This document shows positions 29,732 to 38,649 of a stretch of 64,000 nucleotides of DNA, piece by piece (the stretch's first letter is position 1; every line of letters begins with the position of its first letter). The notes below the pieces were generated by a model that searched no databases, was not told where the DNA came from, and saw only the letters and a list, made by a program, of their open reading frames with translations. The position numbers were made by a program, and so were the translations under genes. Source of the DNA: Marinobacter salarius. Lineage in GTDB: Bacteria; Pseudomonadota; Gammaproteobacteria; Pseudomonadales; Oleiphilaceae. The stretch covers positions 1,798,001-1,862,000 of the forward strand of contig CP007152.1 in the NCBI GenBank assembly GCA_000831005.1, in the 5' to 3' direction.

Positions 29732-30633
29732 AAATTGCGATTCTGTCGCGTAACCGTCATCTCTACTCAACACGTCGTCTGGTGGAGGAAGGGATCAATC
29801 GGGGCCACGAAGTGAAGGTGATCGATTGCCTGCACTGCTCCATGAACATCACGTCCGCGGACCCTCGCATTCACTACCACGAGGAAGTTCTGGAAGATTT
29901 CGATGTGGTGATCCCCCGTATTGGCGCGTCGGTGACCTTCTACGGGACGGCCGTGTTGCGGCAGTTCGAGATGATGGGCGTTTTCCCCGTCAATGAGTCC
30001 GTGGCCATTACCCGCTCTCGGGACAAGCTGCGTTCATTGCAGTTGCTGGCCCGAAAGGGCGTTGGCATGCCGGTGACCGGCTTCGCTAACAAGCCGGACA
30101 ACGTGCCGGAACTGCTGCAGATGGTGGGCGGTGCTCCCGTCGTTATTAAACTGCTTCAGGGCACCCAGGGCATTGGCGTGGTGCTGGCCGAAACCCGCAA
30201 AGCGGCGGAAAGTGTCATTGAGGCTTTCATGGGCCTGAAAGCGGACATCCTCGTGCAGGAATTCATCAAGGAAGCCGGTGGCGCTGATATCCGCTGTTTC
30301 GTGATTGGTGACAAGGTGATTGCGGCGATGAAACGTCAGGGTGGGGAAGGAGAGTTCCGTTCCAACCTGCACCGGGGCGGTACTGCCTCTCTGGTGAGGA
30401 TCACCCCCGAAGAGCGCAAAACGGCGATCACGGCTGCAAAATCCATGGGCCTGAACGTGGCCGGTGTGGATCTGCTGCGTTCCAGCCGTGGGCCCCTGGT
30501 TATGGAAGTGAACTCCTCACCGGGCCTGGAAGGTATTGAAAATGCCACCAGCAAGAACGTGGCCGGCATGATCATCAACTGGACTGAAAAAAACCAGAAG
30601 CCCTGGAAAACCCGCACCAAGGGGAGAGGCTGA
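29728..30633 (+). CDS. rimK: RimK, ribosomal protein S6 alpha-glutamate ligase
   Basis: An ATP-grasp ligase that adds glutamates to the C-terminus of ribosomal protein S6. The 301 residues match E. coli RimK (300). Hallmarks are [20 protein letters not shown] at the start, [18 protein letters not shown] in the ATP-grasp domain, and the metal/substrate region [21 protein letters not shown]. It begins in the ATGA overlap with the RimB-like gene, so the writer and eraser of the modification would be translationally coupled. An AstE-like deacylase gene follows two bases after the stop. Confidence 0.95.
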   Translation: MKIAILSRNRHLYSTRRLVEEGINRGHEVKVIDCLHCSMNITSADPRIHYHEEVLEDFDVVIPRIGASVTFYGTAVLRQFEMMGVFPVNESVAITRSRDKLRSLQLLARKGVGMPVTGFANKPDNVPELLQMVGGAPVVIKLLQGTQGIGVVLAETRKAAESVIEAFMGLKADILVQEFIKEAGGADIRCFVIGDKVIAAMKRQGGEGEFRSNLHRGGTASLVRITPEERKTAITAAKSMGLNVAGVDLLRSSRGPLVMEVNSSPGLEGIENATSKNVAGMIINWTEKNQKPWKTRTKGRG

Positions 30634-30634
30634 T

Positions 30635-31701
30635 ATGGCTGCTCGGGCGCCGTTTGTTATCGCCGGTCACGAGTCAAGGCCGGCACTCGACAGACTGTTG
30701 AGATTCCGGTTGCCAAACTTTATACCCACACGCCACTGCATATTCCCGTTGAAGTGGTTCATGGGCGTCGAAGCGGGCCGGTACTGATGGTTTGCGGAGC
30801 GATACACGGGGATGAAATCAACGGTGTCGAGATCGTGCGCAGGGTGCTGACCAACTCCGCCCTGCGGCATTTGCGGGGGACGTTAGTGGCGGTTCCCATC
30901 GTGAATATTTTCGGGTTTGTCCAGCGCACCCGTTACCTTCCGGACCGCCGGGATTTGAACCGTTGCTTCCCGGGCAGCGAAACCGGCTCCCTCGGTGGTC
31001 GCATTGCCTACCTGTTGCGCACGCAGATCATGGAGAATGTCTCCCACATTATTGACCTGCATACGGGCGCCATACACCGGTTCAATTTGCCGCAGATTCG
31101 CGCGGAGCTCAAAAACCCGGAAACCATCCGTATGGCTGAGGCCTTTGGTGCGCCCATTATCATCAACGCCAGCCTGCGGGAGGGCAGCCTTCGCGCCTAC
31201 GCTGATTCCCAGGATATTCCGGTAGTCACCTTCGAGGGCGGGGAGGCCCTGCGATTTGACGATGTGGTGATTTCCAGCGGCGTGAAAGGGGTCATCCGGG
31301 TGATGCGGGAACTGGAGATGATTCCCGCCAAGAAAGGCCCCAAGGCCCCCAGGAAACGCTCGGAAACGGCGGCAAACTCGCAGTGGGTGCGAACGGACAC
31401 CGATGGCATCATGCGCCCGGTTGCCAGTCTTGGCCAGAAAGTCCGTAAAGGTCAGAGACTGGCCATGGTAGCCGATCCGTTCGGCGAGTCGGAAACCGCA
31501 GTGACATCACCCTGTTCCGGCATTGTTATTTGTGTGAATAACCTGCCGCTGGTAAACGAGGGCGAGGCGATCTACCACATTGCCCGATTTGACGAACTCA
31601 GCGAGGCGGAGAAGGCGATGGACTATTTCCGCAGCAGCTATGAAGGAGATGTGGGCGACGACGTGGTGCCCGTCCATCCCTGGGACGACCGGCAGAAATA
31701 G
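30635..31701 (+). CDS. Succinylglutamate desuccinylase/aspartoacylase-family protein (frame break near 30672)
   Basis: A zinc-dependent amidohydrolase of the AstE/AspA family, 355 residues after bridging one missing base near 30672. Before it the text is MAARAPFVIAGHE; after it, VKAGTRQTVEIPVAKLYTHT. The zinc ligands are visible in GAIHGDEINGVEIVRR (His and Glu) and IDLHTG (His). A C-terminal barrel-like domain (GIMRPVASLGQKVRKGQRLA) is typical of the membrane-associated subgroup. The substrate is not the arginine-pathway intermediate by context, since no ast genes are near. Linkage to rimK suggests an acidic amino acid conjugate or a polyglutamate-related substrate, which is only an inference. 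Confidence 0.85.
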
Positions 31702-31715
31702 AAACGAGGTTGGAC

Positions 31716-32141
31716 ATGATCTGGGATCAGACCTTTATCGAACTGAAGCCCCAATCCAGGGGCTTTCACCTGGTAACCAATGAAATCCTGGCCCAGGCGC
31801 CGGCCCTGCAGAACTGCCAGGTGGGGCTTTTACACCTGTTTATCCAACACACGTCCGCCTCCCTGGCCATTAACGAGAACGCCGACCCGGACGTGCGCGG
31901 CGATCTGGAGCGCCATTTCAATGTGATGGTGCCCGAGAATGCGCCCCACTATGAGCACACCATGGAAGGCCCGGACGATATGCCGGCTCATATAAAAAGC
32001 GTTCTGGTCGGCCCCTCACTGACCATTCCCGTGAACGACGGACACCTTGCCCTGGGCACCTGGCAGGGGATCTATCTGTGCGAACACCGGGACCGGGCCG
32101 GCGGTAGGCGGGTCGTAGCAACTTTGCAGGGACGGTGGTAA
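31716..32141 (+). CDS. yjbQ: YjbQ family protein (UPF0047)
   Basis: A small cytosolic protein of 141 residues, in the YjbQ/UPF0047 family. Signature stretches are LLHLFIQHTSASLAINENAD and LGTWQGIYLCEHRD, with conserved histidines that could bind a metal. Members have been reported to show weak thiamine-phosphate synthase activity, but the physiological role is unsettled. The ATG at 31716 has GAGG six bases upstream. It follows the AstE-like gene by 14 bases and is probably the last gene of that transcript. Confidence 0.92.
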   Translation: MIWDQTFIELKPQSRGFHLVTNEILAQAPALQNCQVGLLHLFIQHTSASLAINENADPDVRGDLERHFNVMVPENAPHYEHTMEGPDDMPAHIKSVLVGPSLTIPVNDGHLALGTWQGIYLCEHRDRAGGRRVVATLQGRW

Positions 32142-32241
32142 CCGCTTGCTGTCACATAAGAAAGTGGCTGGGTGTTCGCCCTTGTAAACCATGCATCACG
32201 GGCGTCTTTCTCTGTAGGCACCCTGAACGGGAACTCAAAGT

Positions 32242-33231
32242 ATGCAAATACTCGACCCTGAAATCGTCGCCGAAAACCTGCCCTGGAATGCGCTCGTCGA
32301 CCAGTTGGAACGTGCTTTCGCTGGCGGCATCGTAACACCACCTCGCCACCATCATGCCGTTGAGCGTCAGGACGGGGAGGCTACGATGCTGCTGATGCCG
32401 GCGTGGGAAGATCAGGGTAAACAGCCGGGCTATCTTGGGGTGAAGATGGTGAACGTTTTCCCCCAGAATGCGAATCGCGGCATGCCCGCGATCAGCGGCG
32501 TTTACCTGCTGAGCGATGGCGCCACGGGCCAGCCCCTGGCCTGTATTGATGGTAGTGAGCTGACCCGCCGGCGCACTGCCGCGGCCTCCGCCCTGGCCGC
32601 CCGCTATCTGGCCCGTGAAGATGCCGAGACATTGGTCGTCGTGGGCACCGGCAAGCTGGCGCCAATGTTGATTGAAGCCCATGCGTCGGTGCGGCCGATT
32701 CGCCGGGTTGTGGTGTATGGTCGCAACCTGAGGAAAGCTGAGGATCTGGCCCGGTCGTACTCGGGTTACCGTAAAGGGCAGGCGGCATTTGAGTCCGTTA
32801 CCGCTGCCGACAACCTGGCCTCGGTGGTTCCAGAGGCGGACATCGTCAGTGCGGCGACGCTCTCAACCCAGCCCATGATTCAGGGTGAATGGTTGAAACC
32901 CGGAACGCATCTGGACCTGGTTGGGGCATTCCGAAAGAATATGCGTGAGACCGACAGCGAATGCGTTGCTCGTTCTGATGTCTTTGTTGACTCCTATGCC
33001 GGCGCTAAAGGGGAAGCGGGAGATCTGCACTTTGCTGTGAACGATGGCGTTTTTGCCATGGACAAGATTCAGGCGGAGTTGTCTGAACTGGCAAGTGGTA
33101 CCCATGCTGGCCGCAACGGTGATGATGCCATTACCCTGTTCAAATCCGTGGGTGTTTCGCTGGAAGATCTGGCTGCGGCGATCCTGGTTTGGGAGAACTA
33201 CTCGAGTTCCAGTAAACAGGGTAAAGCCTGA
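32242..33231 (+). CDS. Ornithine cyclodeaminase/mu-crystallin family protein
   Basis: A 329-residue NAD(P)-dependent enzyme of the OCD/mu-crystallin family. Landmarks are KMVNVFPQNANRGMPAISGV, CIDGSELTRRRTAAASALAA (the Arg/Ala-rich substrate helix), the Rossmann motif LVVVGTGKLAPMLIEAH, and HLDLVGAFRKNMRE. Family members include ornithine cyclodeaminase, delta1-pyrroline-2-carboxylate and ketimine reductases, and ectoine-degradation EutC; the sequence does not decide between them. The catalytic aspartate region of true ornithine cyclodeaminases is not clearly conserved, which favours an imine reductase. It lies upstream of the TAXI transporter but is separated from it by a 240-base regulatory region. 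Confidence 0.8.
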   Translation: MQILDPEIVAENLPWNALVDQLERAFAGGIVTPPRHHHAVERQDGEATMLLMPAWEDQGKQPGYLGVKMVNVFPQNANRGMPAISGVYLLSDGATGQPLACIDGSELTRRRTAAASALAARYLAREDAETLVVVGTGKLAPMLIEAHASVRPIRRVVVYGRNLRKAEDLARSYSGYRKGQAAFESVTAADNLASVVPEADIVSAATLSTQPMIQGEWLKPGTHLDLVGAFRKNMRETDSECVARSDVFVDSYAGAKGEAGDLHFAVNDGVFAMDKIQAELSELASGTHAGRNGDDAITLFKSVGVSLEDLAAAILVWENYSSSSKQGKA

Positions 33232-33254
33232 TCACACGTTTTTTGTCGTGCAAT

Positions 33255-33307
33255 ATGGGTGGATATCCACCCATTACCTTCCTGGAAATGGGTGGAATGT
33301 TACCCGC
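33255..33307 (+). promoter_or_regulatory. Tandem palindromic activator sites upstream of the TAXI operon
   Basis: Site 1 (33255-33274) is the perfect 20-base palindrome ATGGGTGGATATCCACCCAT. Site 2 (33288-33307) repeats its left half exactly (ATGGGTGGA) and keeps ACCC of the right half. Their centres are 33 bases apart, about three helical turns, so both face the same side of the DNA. They lie roughly 100 and 133 bases before the predicted start of the sigma-54 promoter, the normal range for NtrC-type enhancer sites. The DctD-like activator encoded 5 kb downstream is the natural candidate to bind them. Confidence 0.7.
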
Positions 33308-33370
33308 TACTGCTTGATCTGCCCCGGCTTTATTTATGAAATATCCGTAAGATCAATTAGTTGCCGTATC

Positions 33371-33386
33371 TGGCCTGCTAGTTGCT
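33371..33386 (+). promoter_or_regulatory. Sigma-54 (RpoN) promoter of the TAXI transporter operon
   Basis: TGGCCTGCTAGTTGCT fits TGGCACGNNNNTTGCW, with the invariant GG (-24) and GC (-12) at the right ten-base interval. Transcription would start near 33398, leaving a leader of about 75 bases before the binding-protein gene. The GAFTGA-containing regulator in the same locus supports sigma-54 use. Confidence 0.75.
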
Positions 33387-33472
33387 GTTGTTCGTTGCTG
33401 TAAGTGTCCAACCGGAACCTGCTGGGCTCCGTTCTAGCACCCAACAAACACAACGAAACGGGAGCATTCTCT

Positions 33473-34453
33473 ATGAAAACCCAATCCGTATTTGCCATGG
33501 CATTTGTCTCAACGTTTGCCGCCACCAGTCCCGCCATTGCTCAGGACCGGTCTGATTGGCCGGATAACTTCACGGTCGGTACCGCAAGTCAGGGGGGAAC
33601 CTACTTTGCGTATGGGTCCGGATGGGCAAACTTTGTCGCCGAGAACCTGGGCGTATCCGGTGGTGCTGAAATTACCGGTGGTCCGATGCAGAATATGGCG
33701 CTGGTTCATACTGGCGATCTGAAGTTCGGGCTGACCACCATGGGGCCGGCGCAGGAGTCCATCGACGGTAACAGCCCACTGGCACCGGGCATGAAAATGG
33801 ACAATGTGTGCGCGATGTTTCCCATGTATGAAACGCCGTTTTCCGTCACCGCACTTTCCAGTTCCGGCATTACGTCTATCTCTGATATTCCCGATGGCGC
33901 CACCATCGGATTCGGGCCGGCCGGCTCCACATCCGACACCTATTTCCCCCGCATCATGGAAACCCTGGGCGTCAATTTTGAACGCCGCAACGGTAGCTGG
34001 TCTGACTTGGGCGGGCAGTTGCAGGATGGCCTGATTGACGTGGTGGCCTTTGCCGCCGGTATTCCTATCCCGGCCGTCAGCCAACTGGAAGTGCAGACCG
34101 ATGTGACCATCATCGGCATGACGGATGAAGAGGCCAAGAAGGTGACTGCGAATTTCCCGGTATCGGAATTCACCATTCCAGCCAGCACCTACCAGTCCCT
34201 GAATGAGCCGTCCCGCGTGGTCTCCATGTGGAACTTCGCCATGGTCAACTGCGACATGCCGGAGAGCTTTGTGTATGAAATTACCAAGCTGACCATGGAG
34301 AACAACGACAAGATGGTGTCCATCCACAAGGCCGCCAAAAACTCCATTCCGGAAAACTACACGAAGAACAACGTCTTGCCCTGGCATCCTGGCGCAGCTC
34401 GTTGGTTCAACGAAAACGGCTACACGATCGAAGACAGCAAGATCAATCAGTAA
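33473..34453 (+). CDS. TRAP transporter solute-binding protein, TAXI family
   Basis: A periplasmic receptor of 326 residues with a signal peptide (cleavage after AIA). The TAXI hallmarks are FTVGTASQGGTYFAYGSGWA at the N-terminus of the mature chain, GGPMQNMALVHTGDLKFGL, and ATIGFGPAGSTSDTYFPRIM. The ATG at 33473 has GGGAG eight bases upstream, so an earlier in-frame start at 33404 is rejected. It precedes its permease by 90 bases and is under a predicted sigma-54 promoter. TAXI receptors bind small carboxylates or amino acids such as glutamate; the ligand here is unknown. Confidence 0.93.
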   Translation: MKTQSVFAMAFVSTFAATSPAIAQDRSDWPDNFTVGTASQGGTYFAYGSGWANFVAENLGVSGGAEITGGPMQNMALVHTGDLKFGLTTMGPAQESIDGNSPLAPGMKMDNVCAMFPMYETPFSVTALSSSGITSISDIPDGATIGFGPAGSTSDTYFPRIMETLGVNFERRNGSWSDLGGQLQDGLIDVVAFAAGIPIPAVSQLEVQTDVTIIGMTDEEAKKVTANFPVSEFTIPASTYQSLNEPSRVVSMWNFAMVNCDMPESFVYEITKLTMENNDKMVSIHKAAKNSIPENYTKNNVLPWHPGAARWFNENGYTIEDSKINQ

Positions 34454-34543
34454 CCATCGTGTGCTCAGGAGGGTCGCGGTGGTGGCCCTCCTGAGCAAAG
34501 CCGGCGAACCGCCGGCCCCGTTTCCCCGTGAGCAGGGTCTATC

Positions 34544-36721
34544 ATGACTGACAAGCAACACCCCGAAGAACACCCGGTGAACGACATTGGCGATGACCAC
34601 GTCCTGGCCCACGATGTTGATGAAGAGCCGGTTGAGGCCAATCGCCGCCTGTTTGAAGGCGGTATGCTGAAATTCGTGACGTTACTGGCCATCGCCTACT
34701 CGTCGTTTCATCTTTACAGCTTGAACATTGCGCCGCTGGAAACCTGGTCTTTCCGGATTGTCCACATTGCGGGGGCCTGGTGTTGGGCTTCATCCTGTTT
34801 GCCGGTGCCCGTTTTGTCTCCGCCGAAGACGGTCCCGCACGTCATCGCTGGACAACCTGGATCGGTGCCGTGGCTCTGGTGCCGGCCCTATACGCGCTGT
34901 ACCAGACATTTTCATTCCACCAGATGATCCTGGATGGCACCCAGAGAGTTCCAGTTGACCTCGAAACCTGGCATTTCGGCTGGCCGCTGTTGGCCGCCAG
35001 TGCGATCGGTATCGTGATGAGCTGGTTTCACCAGCGCGAGCGCTCCCGCTTCAGTGTGCCGGATCTGGTGCTGATTGTGTGTTCGGTGGCGGTCGCTGCC
35101 TATTTTCTGGTGGTTTATAACACCTCCATGCGCATGTCCACGGGCACCTCGTTTGCGCCGGTCGGCATTTCATTCGCGGCCATTGCCGGCACAGCCCTGA
35201 TCATGGAGCTGACTCGCCGGGTGGCAGGTCTGGCTCTGGTCATTATCGGGCTGGTCTTCCTGGTATATGTCTTCCTTGGGCCTACCTGCCTGGCTTCCTG
35301 GGTTATCCTGGTTTATCGGTTCAGCGCTTCTTCAGTCAGGTGTATACCGACGCTGGTATCCTCGGCCCGACCACCGCCGTGTCGTCGACCTATATCATCC
35401 TGTTTATCGTCTTTGCCGCCTTTCTGCAGGCGTCAAAGGTGGGCGATTATTTCGTGAATTTCGCCTTCGCCGCGGCAGGCCGCACTCGGGGTGGCCCGGC
35501 CAAGGTGTCGATTTTTGCCTCCGGCTGATGGGTATGATCAACGGAACCAGCGCCGGTAACGTAGTCTCCACCGGCTCCCTGACCATTCCGCTGATGAAAA
35601 AGGTGGGTTATAGCAAACGGTCGGCCGGTGCCGTGGAAGCGGCGGCCTCAACCGGTGGGCAGATCATGCCACCGATTATGGGGGCGGGCGCCTTCATCAT
35701 GGCTGAGATCACTGGTATTCCTTATACAGAAATTGCCATCGCAGCGATCATCCCGGCCATCCTTTACTTCGCCTCGGTCTATTTCATGGTGGACTTTGAG
35801 GCGGCGAAGACCGGCATGCGTGGCATGCGCGAGGATGAGTTGCCCAAGCTCAAGACCATGGTGAAGCAGTGCTACCTGTTTGTGCCCATTATTATTCTGA
35901 TTGTGGCGCTCTTCATGGGCTACTCAGTGATCCGGGCCGGTACGCTTGCCACCGTGTCTGCCGCAGTTGTCAGTTGGTTCTCGCCCAACAAAATGGGCAT
36001 ACGGAAGATCCTTGAGGCGCTGGAAATTGCGTCGTACATGGCCATCCAGATCATTGTGGTATGTGCGGCGGCCGGTGTGATTGTGGGCGTCATTTCCCTG
36101 ACCGGTGTTGGAGCGCGGTTTTCCGTGTTGCTGCTGGACGTGGCCGAGGCCAGCCAATTGCTGGCGCTGATCTTCGCCATGTTCATCTCGATCCTGTTGG
36201 GTATGGGCATGCCAACCACAGCCGCATACGCAGTTGCCGCGTCGGTGGTCGCCCCGGGCCTGGTTCAGTTGGGCATCGAGCCGCTTACAGCACACTTCTT
36301 CGTGTTCTATTTTGCGGTGGTGTCAGCCATTACCCCGCCGGTTGCACTGGCCTCCTATGCGGCTGCCGGGATTTCGGGCGCCAATGCGATGGAGACCTCC
36401 GTGGCCTCGTTCCGAATTGGTATTGCAGCGTTCATCGTGCCATTCATGTTTTTCTACAACGGCGCCTTGCTGATGGATGCCGGCTGGTTTGATATCGCCC
36501 GCGCACTGATCACAGCTCTGTTCGGAGTGTATATGCTGTCCGGTGGTGTGCTGGGCTGGTTTGCACGGGCCTCCGCCGGTGTGATCACCCGTCTTCTGCT
36601 GATCGGTGCGGCGTTGCTGATGATCGAAGGCGGTTTATGGACAGACCTCAGCGGTATTGCTCTGGCGGTGGTTGCGTTCCTGGCGCAGCGTCAGAGCAAA
36701 CTGCGTCCGGCGAGCACCTGA
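34544..36721 (+). CDS. TRAP transporter fused permease, TAXI type (frame breaks near 34775, 35283 and 35526)
   Basis: An integral membrane protein of about 726 residues joining the small (DctQ-like) and large (DctM-like) TRAP subunits, as is usual for TAXI systems. It uses an ion gradient rather than ATP. Three single-base losses split it: near 34775 (join IVHIAGGLVLGFILFAGA), near 35283 (join LGPYLPGFLGYPGLSVQRFF) and near 35526 (join IFASGLMGMINGTSAGN). The large-subunit signatures GNVVSTGSLTIPLMKKVGYS, GGQIMPPIMGAGAFIMAEI and MGMPTTAAYAV are intact. Three independent lesions in one otherwise pristine gene favour sequence error, but true decay cannot be excluded for this non-essential gene. 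Confidence 0.88.
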
Positions 36722-36738
36722 ACAGCAGCGGCTGGAGT

Positions 36739-36786
36739 GTCCGGGCCAGGGCGGCCGAGTTGAAACTCGATTGCCCTGGCCCGGAC
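36739..36786. terminator. Long hairpin between TAXI permease and sensor kinase
   Basis: GTCCGGGCCAGGGC (36739-36752) pairs perfectly with its complement at 36773-36786. An inner stem CGAGT/ACTCG (36756-36760 with 36765-36769) closes on TGAA. There is no T-run, so it may be an attenuating or stabilising hairpin rather than a strict terminator. It would separate the sigma-54 operon from its regulators. Confidence 0.55.
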
Positions 36787-36834
36787 AGGGCTATACTCTA
36801 GCGGCTTTCAACGGTTTTTCAGGAACCGGAGTGT

Positions 36835-38649
36835 ATGTCCTACCGGATTATCGCGTTTCTTGTTTTTCTGGTGACTCTGGCCTTCTCATGGATGTTGGGT
36901 GGCTGGTATGGCTACCGGCAGGTTGAACAGGAGAGCGTGGAAGAGTCGTTTCGTTATCGCCAGCTTGTGGCCAATGAGCTTAACCGGTATGTGCCCATCC
37001 CCGAGTTGATGGCCGAGCATCCGTTGTTGGCAGAAGCCCTGGCATCACCGGGTGACCCAGGTACACTTCTGCGGGCTAACGACCAGATGCAGCGAATGGC
37101 GACCATCGTCGGCAGTTCGGATGTCTATCTTATGGATGCCTCCGGAACCACTATTGCGGCTAACAACTATCTGCGCAGGGACAGCTTTGTGGGCCGCAAC
37201 TTTGATTTCAGGCCCTATTTTCAGGACGCCATGGCGAGCGGGGATTCCGCCATCTATTTTGCCCTGGGCGTCACCTCCGATGTCCGCGGGCTGTATTTCT
37301 CCCATCCTGTCCGTGACGACAGCGGCGAGATTCTGGGTGTTATCGCCATGAAAGTGCTGGTGCATGAACTGGAATCACAGTGGCGTCGCCCCGCCTCATT
37401 GAGGGATTCGGAAATGGTCGTGTTGGACGACGCTGGCATCAGTTTCCTGTCCAGCAAGAGCGAGTGGCTGTACCGGAACTTTACCGGTGACAGCGGCGGC
37501 GCTCCCAGTGAGCAGTCTCGACAGCGTTACCCTGACCGTGAGCTTTCGCCGATTGATTTCGACAGCCTGGGATCACCCTGGGGGCTTTCCGACAGGGCAG
37601 GAACAATGCGTATCCACAACGATGGAGAAAGCCGCGAATACCTCAGGGTGCTTACACCTCTGCCACGTCTGGACTGGACGCTTCAGGTGATGGTCAGTAC
37701 CCGCACCGTGCTGTGGAGTCGGCTCGGGTTTGCGGCGGTGGGCGTGGCGATCTTCGTGGTCGGCTTGCTCGCCTCACTGTATTTGCGGGAACGCTATCGG
37801 CGGGAGGCTGAACTGGCACACAGGGGAGAGCAGCTTGAGCGCAGCGTCGCCAGCAGAACGGCGGAGCTTGAGCGTTCCAACCAGCAACTTCTGGATGAAA
37901 TCCGCGAGCGGGAGAAAACCCGCGATGAGCTCCGGGAAACCCAGCATGAGTTGATCCAGGCAGCCAAGCTTGCCGTGCTTGGTCAGATGTCTGCGGGCCT
38001 GAACCATGAAATTAACCAGCCGCTCACGGCGATTCAGACCTATGCCCGCAACAGTCGTCGGTTCCTTGAGAAAGGGGCGACGGAGACGGTGGATGCCAAC
38101 CTTTCAGAGATCATCACCCTGTGTGACAAAATGGCGGAGCTTACCCGCCAGTTCAAGGTGTTTGCCCGCAAATCAGAAGGGCCACCGGCACTGGTTGATT
38201 TGCGGCAATCGGTCGACGGTGCCCTAAAGATAATGGCGGCGCAGGAGAGCCGATCCGATATCTCCATTCAATGGCACCGCCCGGAACAACCGGTACAGTG
38301 CCATGGAGATCTGATCCGGATCGAACAGGTTATGGTGAACCTGGTGGCGAACGCCATTCAGGCAGTCGAAAGCAGCGAACGGCCGGAGATCACCATTGAT
38401 GTGGAAGAAGATGACGGGCATTGGTATTGCCTTGTGCGGGATAATGGTTCCGGCCTGCCGGGCAGTACGGAGCGGATCTTCGAGCCTTTTTTCACCACCA
38501 AATCGGTGAAGCAGGGGCTCGGGCTGGGCCTTTCGATATCCCGGCAGATCGTGGACGCGCTGGGCGGCAGCCTGACGGGGCGTAACCGGAGCGACGGACC
38601 GGGCGCGGAGTTCGTATTGACACTCAGAAAGCGGGAGGCCACCGAATGA
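36835..38649 (+). CDS. dctB: DctB-like sensor histidine kinase
   Basis: A 604-residue membrane kinase. Span 1 (IIAFLVFLVTLAFSWMLGGW) and span 2 (GFAAVGVAIFVVGLLASLYL) flank a periplasmic domain of about 260 residues. That domain has the double-Cache look (DVYLMDASGTTIAANNYL, FVGRNFDFRPYFQDAM), as in the C4-dicarboxylate sensor DctB. A coiled coil follows, then the phosphoacceptor H391 in GLNHEINQPLTAIQTYARNS. The ATPase domain has VNLVANAIQAVESS and LGLGLSISRQIVDALGG. The stop overlaps the start of the response-regulator gene (ATGA). It probably reads the substrate of the adjacent TAXI transporter; the symbol marks similarity, not proven dicarboxylate sensing. Confidence 0.88.
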   Translation: MSYRIIAFLVFLVTLAFSWMLGGWYGYRQVEQESVEESFRYRQLVANELNRYVPIPELMAEHPLLAEALASPGDPGTLLRANDQMQRMATIVGSSDVYLMDASGTTIAANNYLRRDSFVGRNFDFRPYFQDAMASGDSAIYFALGVTSDVRGLYFSHPVRDDSGEILGVIAMKVLVHELESQWRRPASLRDSEMVVLDDAGISFLSSKSEWLYRNFTGDSGGAPSEQSRQRYPDRELSPIDFDSLGSPWGLSDRAGTMRIHNDGESREYLRVLTPLPRLDWTLQVMVSTRTVLWSRLGFAAVGVAIFVVGLLASLYLRERYRREAELAHRGEQLERSVASRTAELERSNQQLLDEIREREKTRDELRETQHELIQAAKLAVLGQMSAGLNHEINQPLTAIQTYARNSRRFLEKGATETVDANLSEIITLCDKMAELTRQFKVFARKSEGPPALVDLRQSVDGALKIMAAQESRSDISIQWHRPEQPVQCHGDLIRIEQVMVNLVANAIQAVESSERPEITIDVEEDDGHWYCLVRDNGSGLPGSTERIFEPFFTTKSVKQGLGLGLSISRQIVDALGGSLTGRNRSDGPGAEFVLTLRKREATE

